Positions 7,940 to 17,941 of a DNA stretch of 64,000 nucleotides are shown here, one piece after another (within the stretch, counting starts at the first letter, position 1; every line of letters starts with the position of its first letter). The stretch lies in assembly GCF_012848855.1 (NCBI RefSeq), contig NZ_CP051630.1:2273501-2337500 (forward strand), read 5' to 3'. This DNA is from Pyruvatibacter mobilis. GTDB lineage: Bacteria > Pseudomonadota > Alphaproteobacteria > CGMCC-115125. The position numbers and the translations under genes are program-made. The notes under the pieces are model-generated. The model saw only the letters and a program-made list of their open reading frames with translations, was not told the DNA's origin and made no database searches.

Positions 7940-8016
7940 TGGTACCGCCTCTTGGTCTCGAACCAAGGACCTCCGGTTCCACAAACCGGCGCTCTAACCA
8001 ACTGAGCTAAGGCGGC
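7940..8016 (-). tRNA. tRNA-His (GTG anticodon), CCA encoded, no G-1
   Basis: The minus strand folds into a full cloverleaf: acceptor GCCGCCT with AGGCGGT, D stem GCTC/GAGC, anticodon stem CCGGT-TTGTGGA-ACCGG with anticodon GTG, and T stem CTTGG-TTCGAGA-CCAAG, ending in an encoded CCA. The pair 1:72 is G:U, the discriminator base 73 is A, and the base just upstream of G1 is T. The almost universal G-1:C73 pair of tRNA-His is therefore absent, as known for one clade of alphaproteobacteria. Confidence 0.96.
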
Positions 8017-8330
8017 ACAGCGCATCACCTGCGTGGGGTGCAGACCGCATGATCTGGCAGGATATGCCTTCCGGATGCACCCCGACGGGGCCCTCTGGAA
8101 AGGTGCGTCCCGTTCAAGGACGCGGAAACTAGCGCCCGCCCCTGTCGATTGCAAGACGGTTCCGCAAAAACCCGCATATTCCCGCCTGGTTCCGGCCAAC
8201 CGGCGGAATTCATATCAAATTTGACTCTTTCCTTTACCCGGGGCTTGAGACCTTGCGTCCTAGGCTGACCCCAGATGACAGGTGCAGGGTCCCCCGTGTC
8301 TTGCGCCGCAGACGATCTGAGGTTGAGCGT
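8017..8330. other. Intergenic region between tRNA-His and the YHS gene
   Basis: These 314 bases carry no gene I can support. Apart from the tRNA promoter candidate there is an AT-rich stretch near 8210-8235 containing TTGACT that could be a rightward -35 element for the YHS gene, but no good -10 follows. Confidence 0.4.
8126..8154 (-). promoter_or_regulatory. Candidate sigma-70 promoter for tRNA-His
   Basis: On the minus strand TTGCAA (8154-8149) is followed after exactly 17 bases by TAGTTT (8131-8126). It points at the tRNA gene and would give a leader of about 100 bases, longer than usual for a tRNA. Confidence 0.35.
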
Positions 8331-8888
8331 ATGATGAAGTGGGCAAGCCGGGCCTTGAATGCGATCGCGTCGCTGGCGCTGGTCGCTGTCGTGGTGGCGC
8401 AGGGCAGCCTGCCGGCCGCACAGGCGGATGACCTTGCTGACGCGCTGGAAAACCGTCCGCCGCATGTTTCCACCAGCTGGGACGGCACCGGTGCCGCCGG
8501 CTACGATGTCGTTGCCTTCTTCACCGAAGGCCGGGCGGTGAAGGGCAAGCGGGCGATCACCGCTGAGTATCTGGGCGCGACATACCAGTTCGCGTCGGAG
8601 GAAAACCGCGACCTTTTCCTCAAGGACCCTGCCGCGCTGACGCCGCAATATGGCGGCTTCGATGCTTATGGCGTGCGCACGGGCACCAAGGTGCGGCCGA
8701 TCAAGGAACTGGCCTGGTATCTGTCGGATGAAAAGCTCTACCTGTTCGGCGCCGACAAGACGCGCGGCGCATGGGTGGAAAACCCGGACGGCAACCGCCG
8801 GGTGGCGGATGTCATCTGGGGCGAAATCCGCACCGTGCCGGACAAGATCCTGCGCATGGCGCAGGACAAGGCCGACGCTGCCAACTAG
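8331..8888 (+). CDS. Exported YHS-domain protein
   Basis: A 185-residue protein. Residues 1-33 form a signal peptide ending near AAQADD. The rest contains the YHS-like core: GYDVVAFFTEGRAVKG, then YLGATYQFASEENRDLFLKDPAALTPQYGGF, matching the YHS pattern of proteins thought to bind metals in the periplasm. GAGG twelve bases before ATG 8331 supports the start; a second ATG follows directly. It stands alone, with the tRNA behind it and a hydrolase gene ahead. Confidence 0.8.
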   Translation: MMKWASRALNAIASLALVAVVVAQGSLPAAQADDLADALENRPPHVSTSWDGTGAAGYDVVAFFTEGRAVKGKRAITAEYLGATYQFASEENRDLFLKDPAALTPQYGGFDAYGVRTGTKVRPIKELAWYLSDEKLYLFGADKTRGAWVENPDGNRRVADVIWGEIRTVPDKILRMAQDKADAAN

Positions 8889-9000
8889 GGCCGCGGGCCT
8901 CCCTTCCCCACGCCGTCAGAATTTGGACCAGAGTCCAGTCACAGGCTGCTAGGCTGTGCTGTGGCGATTCATGCCGTGGCGCAGCCATAGGGGCAGAGTG

Positions 9001-10023
9001 ATGGTTCCGGGAACACAGACAAAATTCATTGCCGCCAACGGCCTGACCTTCGAGACGGCTGTTGCCGAACCGACCGGGCCAGAACAGGCGGGGCCTGATG
9101 GGGCGGGACCTGACGGGGCGGGCGGCCCGCGCAAGCTGGCGCTGCTGCTGCACGGCTTTCCCGAACTCAATTATTCATGGCGGCACCAGATCCGCACCTT
9201 CACGGACCAGGGCTACACGGTGTGGGCGCCCAATCTGCGCGGCTATGGCATGACCACCCGGCCGCTGGGGATGAGCGCCTACAGCCTCGACAGGCTGGTG
9301 GAGGACGTGGCGGGGCTGATTGACGAGGCGAAGGCGCAGGGCATTGCGGACGAGGTGTGCCTCGTGGCCCATGACTGGGGCGGCATCATCGCCTGGAGCT
9401 TCATGCTGGGCGCGGTGCGGCCGGTTGACCGGTTCATCGTCATGAACCTGCCCCACCCCACCCGGTTTGTTGAGGAATTCCGGACCTGGAAGCAGTTCAA
9501 GCGGTCCTGGTACACGCTGTTCTTCCAGATCCCTTGGCTGCCGGAGAAGCTGCTGGGCGCCAACGGGGCCGAGGGCATCGGCAAGGCCTTTGCCAACATG
9601 GCGGTGGACAAGTCACGGTTTCCGGATTTCGTGCTCGCCACCTATCGGGAGGCGGCACAGCGTCCCGGCGCGCTGACGGCAATGGTGAACTATTACCGCG
9701 CGGCCATGCGGCGGCGGACGCCCTATCATGATCTGTGGGCGGACCCGCCGGTCATCGAGACGCCGACCCTGATGGTGTGGGGCGAGGAAGACACGGCCCT
9801 GTGCGTGGAGACGACGGAGCGGACCGAGCCGCTGATGCGCGACTTCACCCTGCGGCGGCTGCCGGGCGTGTCCCACTGGGTGCAGCAGGAGGCACCGGAA
9901 GCCGTCAACGCCATGGTGGCGGCCTGGCTCGCCGGCCGGGACGTACCGCAGGCAGGCAACCTTAAGGACCTACCGCGCCTGCCGGAACAATCCGTACACG
10001 TCACATCATCTGACGGCCGATAG
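9001..10023 (+). CDS. Alpha/beta hydrolase, epoxide hydrolase-like
   Basis: A 340-residue soluble enzyme. LLHGFPELNYSWRHQI gives the oxyanion-hole HGFPE at residue 51, and VAHDWGGIIAW places an aspartate nucleophile at residue 125, as in epoxide hydrolases and haloalkane dehalogenases rather than serine esterases. The catalytic His is in the SHWVQQEAPE segment near residue 292. Residues 25-40 hold a short repeat (GPEQAG, GPDGAG, GPDGAG) produced by tandem 15-base units. The start at 9001 is preceded by AGGGGCAG; an ATG upstream is less likely. Its 3' end overlaps the convergent SDR gene by 23 bases. Confidence 0.85.
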   Translation: MVPGTQTKFIAANGLTFETAVAEPTGPEQAGPDGAGPDGAGGPRKLALLLHGFPELNYSWRHQIRTFTDQGYTVWAPNLRGYGMTTRPLGMSAYSLDRLVEDVAGLIDEAKAQGIADEVCLVAHDWGGIIAWSFMLGAVRPVDRFIVMNLPHPTRFVEEFRTWKQFKRSWYTLFFQIPWLPEKLLGANGAEGIGKAFANMAVDKSRFPDFVLATYREAAQRPGALTAMVNYYRAAMRRRTPYHDLWADPPVIETPTLMVWGEEDTALCVETTERTEPLMRDFTLRRLPGVSHWVQQEAPEAVNAMVAAWLAGRDVPQAGNLKDLPRLPEQSVHVTSSDGR

Positions 10024-10909
10024 CGCCCGCCACGAGCCGGGTGACCCAGCGCGGCGCGGCGCGGCCGAGCGACGTGCTCATGGCATAGGCGAGCCCCGGC
10101 ACGCGCACAACGTCTGCCTTCATGCAGGCGTCATAGCCTTCCTGCGCCACGTCCTGAACATCGGCCACCAGGAAATCCGGCAGGGCGCTGGTCTTCTCGT
10201 TGGCATCCTTGATGGTGGTGAACATGCCCGTTTCGGTGATGCCGGGGCACAGGGCGGTGACGCTGACGCCGTGGGGCTTGAGTTCTTCGGCGAGGGACTC
10301 GGTCAGCGACAGGACGAAAGCCTTGGTGGCGGCATAGACCGCCAGCGACGGCACGGGCTGGAAGGCTGCAACGGACGCCACATTGAGCACGCGGCCCGAG
10401 CGGCGGGCGGCCATCGGCGGCACGAAATGAGAGGCAAGCTCGGTCAGCGCCAGGGTGTTGAGGGTGATCATGCGGGAGAGCGTGGCGGTCTCCTGCGCGA
10501 TGAAGGCTCCCATGTCGAGCACACCGGCATTGTTGACCAGAACATCCACATCAATGCCGCGGGCGGCTGTCTCGTCGAACAGCGCCCGGGCCGCGCCTGG
10601 TTCGGCCAGGTCTGCCGCCACGACTTCCGCCGCGATGCCGTGGCGGGCGGACAGATCGGCGGCGATGCCTGCCAGCTTTGCCTTGCTGCGGGCGACCAGC
10701 ACCAGATCAAAGCCGCCTTCGGCGAATTTACCCGCCAGCGCCTCGCCGATGCCGGCAGATGCCCCGGTGATGAGTACCCATTCACCGCGAGCACCGCGGG
10801 CACCGCGCGGCGGCGGGGCCTTTTTGCGGCGGGTGGACGTTTTGCCCGCAGGTTTGCTTGAGTTCTTGCCTGGTATCTTCGTCGGTTTGCTGCGGCGGTT
10901 TGCGGCCAT
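10001..10909 (-). CDS. Short-chain dehydrogenase/reductase with basic N-terminal extension
   Basis: A 302-residue classical SDR. A basic, low-complexity leader of about 42 residues (KPTKIPGKNSSKPAGKTSTR) precedes the Rossmann fold. TGASAGIG binds NAD(P), NNAGVL stabilises the fold, and YAATK supplies Tyr and Lys of the active site, with the serine in NVASVAAF. ARSKAKL after beta-strand 2 suggests NADPH preference. The lysine-rich leader is unusual for the family; a later start near residue 42 is possible, although ATG 10909 is the only ATG before the fold. Confidence 0.85.
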   Translation of the reverse strand: MAANRRSKPTKIPGKNSSKPAGKTSTRRKKAPPPRGARGARGEWVLITGASAGIGEALAGKFAEGGFDLVLVARSKAKLAGIAADLSARHGIAAEVVAADLAEPGAARALFDETAARGIDVDVLVNNAGVLDMGAFIAQETATLSRMITLNTLALTELASHFVPPMAARRSGRVLNVASVAAFQPVPSLAVYAATKAFVLSLTESLAEELKPHGVSVTALCPGITETGMFTTIKDANEKTSALPDFLVADVQDVAQEGYDACMKADVVRVPGLAYAMSTSLGRAAPRWVTRLVAGAIGRQMM

Positions 10910-11233
10910 GGCGCCGTCCTCCCTGATCGCGTGGCTGCCATCAGCCTAGGCCCCGCGATGCAGCAAAGCCACAACCAGCCATGGCGTGGACCGATTTGAT
11001 CCCCAGCCTTGCCAAATGACGCTATAGTTGTTGTCAGCGTGCTTGGGGGAGTACGCGGGCACCGCCTGACAATCCGGCGCGGTTCGGCCATTCGGGGACG
11101 GCCGGACATACGGGATGGCACAGCGGCGGTGCGCGCCCCATCTGATCCTGAGCAGCCAACAAAAGGACTTGCCCGGTTCCGCCGGCTCATGCGGGTGCGG
11201 GTCAGGGTTCTGACGGGGATCACACGGGGCCCG

Positions 11234-12808
11234 ATGGGGAAAACGGACGAGCAGGACACGGATCGTGAGGCGGCGAGCCGACAGGCTGCGGGCCTGCATG
11301 ACCGGGACCAGGCAGCCGCCGGCAGCCCGATGGGCGTGGCGCATTTCGTCTGGGACGGCGAGCGGGCCCGCATCGCCGAGGCCGATGAGGCGGCTGCGTC
11401 CCTGTTTGGTGAAACCGGAATTCTCGACCTCGTTGAACGGCCCTTTGCGCCCGACGGCGCGCTGGCGCGGGCGCTGGACCGGCTGATGATCTCCGTCGCT
11501 ACGCAGCCCGACATGGAAGACGGCCTTGAGGGACGGCTGCCGCATCCGATGAATGGCGGCACGCTGACGGTGCGTGCGCGGCAGCACGCGCTGCCGGATG
11601 GCCGCATCGGCCTTGCGGTCGAAGTACTCGCCAAGGCGGAGCCGGACAATCGCGGCATCAGGCTGGCGGCACTTGGCGAGGCGATTGCTGCGCCCGGCGC
11701 GCTGTTTGCCGCTGACGGGGAATGGCTTGCGGGCAATGACGCTGCGCTGGCCCTGCTGGGCGATGTGAGCCCGCCGCTGGCAACGCTGCTGGGCGACCCG
11801 GGTGCGGCCACGCGGCTGATCGGGCAGGCGCTGGCGGACGGGCTGGCATCGGCCATTTTCCGGATCGCCACGCGCTTCGGCGCGAGGCTGGCGCGGGTGA
11901 CGCTGACCCGCGCGCGGGACCCGAAGACCGGCGGGGCGGCGGTGGCTGCCTATTTCAACGACATCGCTGACCGGGCCCGGCTGCTGGCAGTGCCGCGCCC
12001 CGCAGCGCCCCCTGCCGAAGCAGACAGCCGGGTAGCGGAGCCCGCCAGCGCCACCAGGGAAGCCCGGGCCCTGATGTCACGCGTGGGGCATGAGCTGCGG
12101 ACGCCGCTCAACGCCATTCTCGGCTTTTCCGAGGTGATGGCGCGGGAAGAGTTCGGCCCCATGGGCAACGCCAAATATCTCGAATATGCCCGCGACATTC
12201 ATACAGGCGGCGAGCACCTGCTGGGGCTGGTGGATGACCTGCTGGAAATGGCGCGCTCGGAGAACGGCCGGCGTGAGCTCAATTTTGAAGCGGTGAATAC
12301 GGGCGAACTCGTGCAGGCGATGAGCGACCTGCTGCGGGAGGAAGCCGCGGGCCGCGGGCTGACGCTGTTTGCGGAGATCGGCGGCAATTTGCCACCGGTG
12401 GTGGCGGATGCGCGCACGCTGCGGCAGGTGCTGATCAACCTCATCGGCAATGCCATCAAGTTCACGCCCTCCGGCGGGACGGTGACCATCGGCACAAGCG
12501 GCACTGAAGACGGCGGGGTGACGCTGTTCGTCAACGATACCGGCATCGGCATGAGCGCGGAGGATCTGGCCGCCGCCATGGAGCCGTTCGGCCAGGTGGA
12601 GGCTGCGCAGGAGGGCCTTGCGCGGAGCGATTCTGACGGGTCCGAGGCCAGTCATGAAAGAGGCCTGGGACGGGGGCTGGGGCTCGGCCTGCCGCTGGCG
12701 CGCGCCCTGACGGAGGCCAACAAGGCCAGTTTCGAGATCGACAGCGCGCCCGGCGAGGGCACACGGGCGCGGGTCATCTTCCCGCCCACGGGCGTGCTTG
12801 CGACGTAA
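11234..12808 (+). CDS. PAS-type sensor histidine kinase (intact)
   Basis: A 524-residue soluble kinase. The N-terminal 260 residues look like two weak PAS-like sensor units. The HisKA helix has GHELRTPLNAILGFSEVMA with His286; the HATPase domain keeps LINLIGNAIKFTPSGG with Asn406, DTGIGM and GRGLGLGLPLAR. It resembles the PleC/DivJ/CckA-type core kinases common in alphaproteobacteria; no receiver domain is attached and no response regulator lies beside it. An earlier in-frame ATG exists at 11009, but a TATAGT element at 11023-11028 would place transcription start inside that extension; ATG 11234 (or 11189) is preferred. Confidence 0.85.
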   Translation: MGKTDEQDTDREAASRQAAGLHDRDQAAAGSPMGVAHFVWDGERARIAEADEAAASLFGETGILDLVERPFAPDGALARALDRLMISVATQPDMEDGLEGRLPHPMNGGTLTVRARQHALPDGRIGLAVEVLAKAEPDNRGIRLAALGEAIAAPGALFAADGEWLAGNDAALALLGDVSPPLATLLGDPGAATRLIGQALADGLASAIFRIATRFGARLARVTLTRARDPKTGGAAVAAYFNDIADRARLLAVPRPAAPPAEADSRVAEPASATREARALMSRVGHELRTPLNAILGFSEVMAREEFGPMGNAKYLEYARDIHTGGEHLLGLVDDLLEMARSENGRRELNFEAVNTGELVQAMSDLLREEAAGRGLTLFAEIGGNLPPVVADARTLRQVLINLIGNAIKFTPSGGTVTIGTSGTEDGGVTLFVNDTGIGMSAEDLAAAMEPFGQVEAAQEGLARSDSDGSEASHERGLGRGLGLGLPLARALTEANKASFEIDSAPGEGTRARVIFPPTGVLAT

Positions 12809-12848
12809 GGTCCGCTGGCGTCCGCCTGCGGAATGGGGTGTGATTAAT

Positions 12849-12863
12849 TGACACGCATTCGCA
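12849..12863. promoter_or_regulatory. Weak Fur-box-like 7-1-7 site before the iron permease gene
   Basis: TGACACG-C-ATTCGCA has a good right half (ATTCGCA) and a poor left half compared with the 7-1-7 Fur consensus TGAGAAT-N-ATTCTCA/ATTCGCA. It lies 52 bases before ATG 12915. The position and the gene product make iron control reasonable, but the match alone is weak. Confidence 0.28.
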
Positions 12864-12914
12864 TGCTCCTTAAGTCGCGTGCCAGTTCTCCTTCCTGAAA
12901 GCCGCTTTCCCCCT

Positions 12915-14648
12915 ATGGGCGCCCTCACCCCGCCATCTCCCGCACCACGCTCCCCCGCCGGCGCAGCCGGCCGGGTGAAGCCGTGGCCGGTGCAGATGTT
13001 CTCGACCGGCACTGCCGGGCGGTCGCTGACGCTGGGGGCGCTCGGCATCGCGCTCATTATCGCGCTGCCGGTGCTGGCGGTGGTGGCCACCCTGTTTGAC
13101 GAGACGAGCGCAAGTCTTGCCGGGCTGGGCCAGTCCGTGATGGCCGAGCTGATCGGCAATTCGGTGATCCTCGCCGTGGGGACGCTCAGCGGGGTGCTGG
13201 TGCTTGGGGTGTCGTCGGCATGGCTTGTGACCATGTGCCGGTTTCCCGGCCGGGATATCTTCCACTGGGCCCTGATCCTGCCCATGGCGGTGCCGGCCTA
13301 TGTGGTGGCCTATGCGTATACGGACTTTCTGCATCATCCGGGCCCGGTACAGAGCCTGCTGCGGGAGGTGACGGGCTGGGGGGCACAGGACTACTGGTTT
13401 CCCAATGTCCGCTCCGAAGGCGGGGCGGTGTTCGTGTTCTCCTTCGTGCTCTACCCCTATGTCTATCTGCTGGCGCGGGCATCGTTTCTTGAACAGTCCG
13501 TCTGCGCGCTGGAGGCGAGCCGGACGCTGGGCCAATCCGCCTGGGGCGCGTTCTGGAAGACGGCGCTGCCCTTGGCGCGGCCGGCGATCGCAGGTGGGGC
13601 GGCGCTGGCGCTGATGGAGACGCTGGCGGATTTCGGCACGGTCGCGCATTTCGGGGTGCGGACCTTCACCACGGCGATTTACCAGAGCTGGTTTTCGCTG
13701 GGCGACCGGGTGCTGGCCGGGCAGCTCTCAGCCACACTGCTGGGCATGGTGACTTTGCTGATCCTGGTGGAGCGGGTCAGCCGCTCGGGCAAGGGCTACG
13801 CGCAGCCCACCAACCGGGTGCAGCGGCTGCCGGACTATGAGCTCACCGGCTGGCGGGCAGCGGGCGGGTTCCTGATCTGCGCCGTGCCGGTGACGCTGGG
13901 CTTCCTGCTGCCCATCGGCATTCTCATCTATCTCAACCATGTGGGCGGGCATGAATTCTTCGGCAGCCGCTATGTGTCGCTGACGCTCAACACCTTCACG
14001 CTTGCGGGCATCGCCGCTGTGATCGCGGTGACGCTGGCGCTGGTGATGGCCTATGCGGTGCGGCTGTCGGGCAGCCCGCTGGCGCGGTTTGCCAATCGGC
14101 TGGCGGGTATGGGGTATGCCGTGCCGGGCTCCGTCATCGCGGTGGGTGTGCTCATTCCGCTGGCCAATATGGACAATGCGCTGGATGCGTGGATGCGGGC
14201 GACTTTCGGCATTTCGACCGGGCTTATTTTGACCGGGTCAATTGCCGGGCTGGTGTTTGCCTATCTGGTGCGGTTCATGGCGGTGGCGATCAACACGGTG
14301 GAGGCGAGCCTTGCCAAGGTGACGCCCAATATGGACGCGGCGGCGCGCTCGCTGGGGCACTCCAAATTCGCGACGCTACTTGAGGTGCATGCGCCGATCA
14401 TGCGCGGCAGCCTGCTGACGGCGGGGTTGATTGTCTTCGTCGATGTGGTGAAGGAATTGCCCGCGACGCTGATCATGCGGCCGTTCAATTTCGACACGCT
14501 GGCGATCCAGGCCTATCGGCTGGCCAGCGACGAGCGGCTGGCCGAAGCCTCCACCGCCAGCCTGATGATCGTGGCGACGGGGCTGATCCCCGTGATCCTG
14601 CTGTCGCGCACCATCATGGCGTCGCGGCCGGGACACAGGCCCCGCTAG
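12915..14648 (+). CDS. fbpB: Ferric-iron ABC transporter permease (FbpB type, fused double permease)
   Basis: A 577-residue inner-membrane protein with about twelve helices, made of two tandem permease halves as in FbpB/SfuB. Each half carries an EAA-type coupling loop: ALEASRTLGQSAWGAFWKTA in the first and MDAAARSLGHSKFATLLEVH in the second. The family moves Fe(III) released by a periplasmic binding protein. The binding protein gene fbpA lies immediately beyond but on the opposite strand. No ATPase gene of this system is in the window. The start is uncertain: GTG 12879 is in frame and ATG 12915 has no clear ribosome site. Confidence 0.88.
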   Translation: MGALTPPSPAPRSPAGAAGRVKPWPVQMFSTGTAGRSLTLGALGIALIIALPVLAVVATLFDETSASLAGLGQSVMAELIGNSVILAVGTLSGVLVLGVSSAWLVTMCRFPGRDIFHWALILPMAVPAYVVAYAYTDFLHHPGPVQSLLREVTGWGAQDYWFPNVRSEGGAVFVFSFVLYPYVYLLARASFLEQSVCALEASRTLGQSAWGAFWKTALPLARPAIAGGAALALMETLADFGTVAHFGVRTFTTAIYQSWFSLGDRVLAGQLSATLLGMVTLLILVERVSRSGKGYAQPTNRVQRLPDYELTGWRAAGGFLICAVPVTLGFLLPIGILIYLNHVGGHEFFGSRYVSLTLNTFTLAGIAAVIAVTLALVMAYAVRLSGSPLARFANRLAGMGYAVPGSVIAVGVLIPLANMDNALDAWMRATFGISTGLILTGSIAGLVFAYLVRFMAVAINTVEASLAKVTPNMDAAARSLGHSKFATLLEVHAPIMRGSLLTAGLIVFVDVVKELPATLIMRPFNFDTLAIQAYRLASDERLAEASTASLMIVATGLIPVILLSRTIMASRPGHRPR

Positions 14649-14673
14649 CGTTCTTGTCTCCCCACGCAAAAGA

Positions 14674-14703
14674 AAGGCCCGGCCGCCGAAGCAGCCGGGC
14701 CTT
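14674..14703. terminator. Intrinsic terminator between convergent fbpB and fbpA
   Basis: A perfect 10-base stem (AAGGCCCGGC/GCCGGGCCTT) with a 10-base loop. On the minus strand the stem is followed by TTTCTTTTG, a good tail for stopping fbpA transcription; on the plus strand the tail TTGCGTTCTTG is poorer, so it may work in both directions with a leftward bias. Confidence 0.75.
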
Positions 14704-14730
14704 GCGTTCTTGATTCCAGCGGGGCCGGGC

Positions 14731-15765
14731 TTACTGGTAGCCGACCTCGTTGTAGATGGCCTGAGCCTTTGCCTGGTTCTCACCAAGCTTGATGAGCGGC
14801 ATGTCATCGGCCTTGAATTCGCCGAGCGCCTCGACGGCTGAGGACGCCTCGACGCCTTCCACCACCGGGTACTCGTTGTTGCCGTCAGCGAAGTATTTCT
14901 GCGCTGCGTCGGTTGCGAGATATTCGAGGAACTTGATCGCGTTCTCGCGGTTCGGCGCATTGGCCACCACACCGCCGGCGGAGACATTCACATGGGTGCC
15001 GGCGCCGTCCTGGTCCGGGAAGACGATGCCGATGCGGTCGGTGTCATCCGGGTTCGCGAGGCCGCGCACATCCTTGGTGAAGGCACGGGCGAAATAATAG
15101 GTGTTGGCCACAGCCACGGCGCACTGGCCGGAGGCAATGCCGCGCAGCTGGTCGGTGTCGCCACCTTCCGGATCGCGGGCGCGGTTGGCCCACAGGCCCT
15201 CGGCCCAGGCCTTGGCGTCTTCTTCACCGAGACGCTCCACCATCGCGGCCATCAGGGACAGCATGTAGATGTTGGAGGACGACCGGGTGCAGACGAGGCC
15301 TTTCAGCTTCGGGTCGGCCAGGTCCTTGTAGGACTGGATGTCCGCCGGATCGACCTTGGCCTTGTCGTAGAAAATGGCGCGGCCGCGGGTGGAGAAGCCG
15401 AACCAGTGGCCGTCCGGGTGGCGGAGATTGGCCGGGATGCGCTCTTCGAGCACATCCGACTGCACCGGCTGGAAGATGCCGGCCTGGTCAGCCACGTAGA
15501 GACGGCCCGCATCCACGGTGAGCAGGATGTCGGCGGGCGAGTTGGCGCCCTCGGCCTTGATCCGCTCGATCAGCACATTGGCCTTGTCCTCGATGCGATT
15601 GACGGTGATGCCGGTGGCTTCCTCGAAATCGCTGTAGAGACGCTCATCGGTGTCGTAGTGGCGCGAGGAATAGATGTTGACCTCGCCTTCGGCCTGGGCA
15701 GCGGCCGGAAGGGCCATCAGCGCCGCGAGGGCGGCGGTGGCAAGACGCATGGGCGCAAAACGCAT
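14731..15765 (-). CDS. fbpA: Periplasmic ferric-iron-binding protein
   Basis: A 344-residue exported binding protein. Residues 1-25 are a signal peptide (MALPAAAQA before EGEVNIYSSRHYDTDE). NIYSSRHYDTD and VANTYYFARAF contain the tyrosines that coordinate Fe(III) in FbpA/FutA proteins. It would deliver iron to the FbpB permease. ATG 15765 is supported by GGAGAG eight bases upstream; in-frame codons further upstream would run through two Fur-like sites and are not credible as coding. Downstream comes the terminator shared with fbpB. Confidence 0.92.
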   Translation of the reverse strand: MRFAPMRLATAALAALMALPAAAQAEGEVNIYSSRHYDTDERLYSDFEEATGITVNRIEDKANVLIERIKAEGANSPADILLTVDAGRLYVADQAGIFQPVQSDVLEERIPANLRHPDGHWFGFSTRGRAIFYDKAKVDPADIQSYKDLADPKLKGLVCTRSSSNIYMLSLMAAMVERLGEEDAKAWAEGLWANRARDPEGGDTDQLRGIASGQCAVAVANTYYFARAFTKDVRGLANPDDTDRIGIVFPDQDGAGTHVNVSAGGVVANAPNRENAIKFLEYLATDAAQKYFADGNNEYPVVEGVEASSAVEALGEFKADDMPLIKLGENQAKAQAIYNEVGYQ

Positions 15766-15810
15766 GAAAGGGGCTCTCCGTTTTGTCGTGAGGGTCCTTG
15801 ACGAAAGAAA

Positions 15811-15827
15811 CTGCAACTTAGTCGCAG
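15811..15827. promoter_or_regulatory. Fur-box-like palindrome upstream of fbpA (site 1)
   Basis: On the minus strand this reads CTGCGACTAAGTTGCAG, a near-perfect palindrome with the 7-1-7 layout TGCGACT-A-AGTTGCA typical of Fur operators. It lies 46 bases before the fbpA ATG, where a repressor would cover the promoter. Iron-dependent repression is inferred from the gene product. Confidence 0.55.
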
Positions 15828-15845
15828 GCATGGCGCGACTGAATA

Positions 15846-15860
15846 TGAGAAGTAGTCGCA
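15846..15860. promoter_or_regulatory. Fur-box-like site upstream of fbpA (site 2)
   Basis: On the plus strand TGAGAAG-T-AGTCGCA fits the 7-1-7 Fur pattern, with TGAGAA on one side and TCGCA on the other. It lies 18 bases beyond site 1, so paired Fur dimers could bind the fbpA promoter region. Confidence 0.5.
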
Positions 15861-15916
15861 CGTCAAGCAAAGACCCTGCGTTCTGATGGCGCGGGGTCCT
15901 GAAACGGAGCGGATTC

Positions 15917-17881
<1,965 letters not shown>

Positions 17882-17941
17882 GTCTGTCTCCTTTGGCGAC
17901 TGTCTGAGAGTCGAGAATTTTTCCCGACGGGCTGTGCGCCG

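Noticed and set aside
9085-9125. Tandem 15-base units in the hydrolase gene.
   Set aside because: Only two to three imperfect copies in frame, encoding a short Gly/Pro linker; not a regulatory or mobile repeat.
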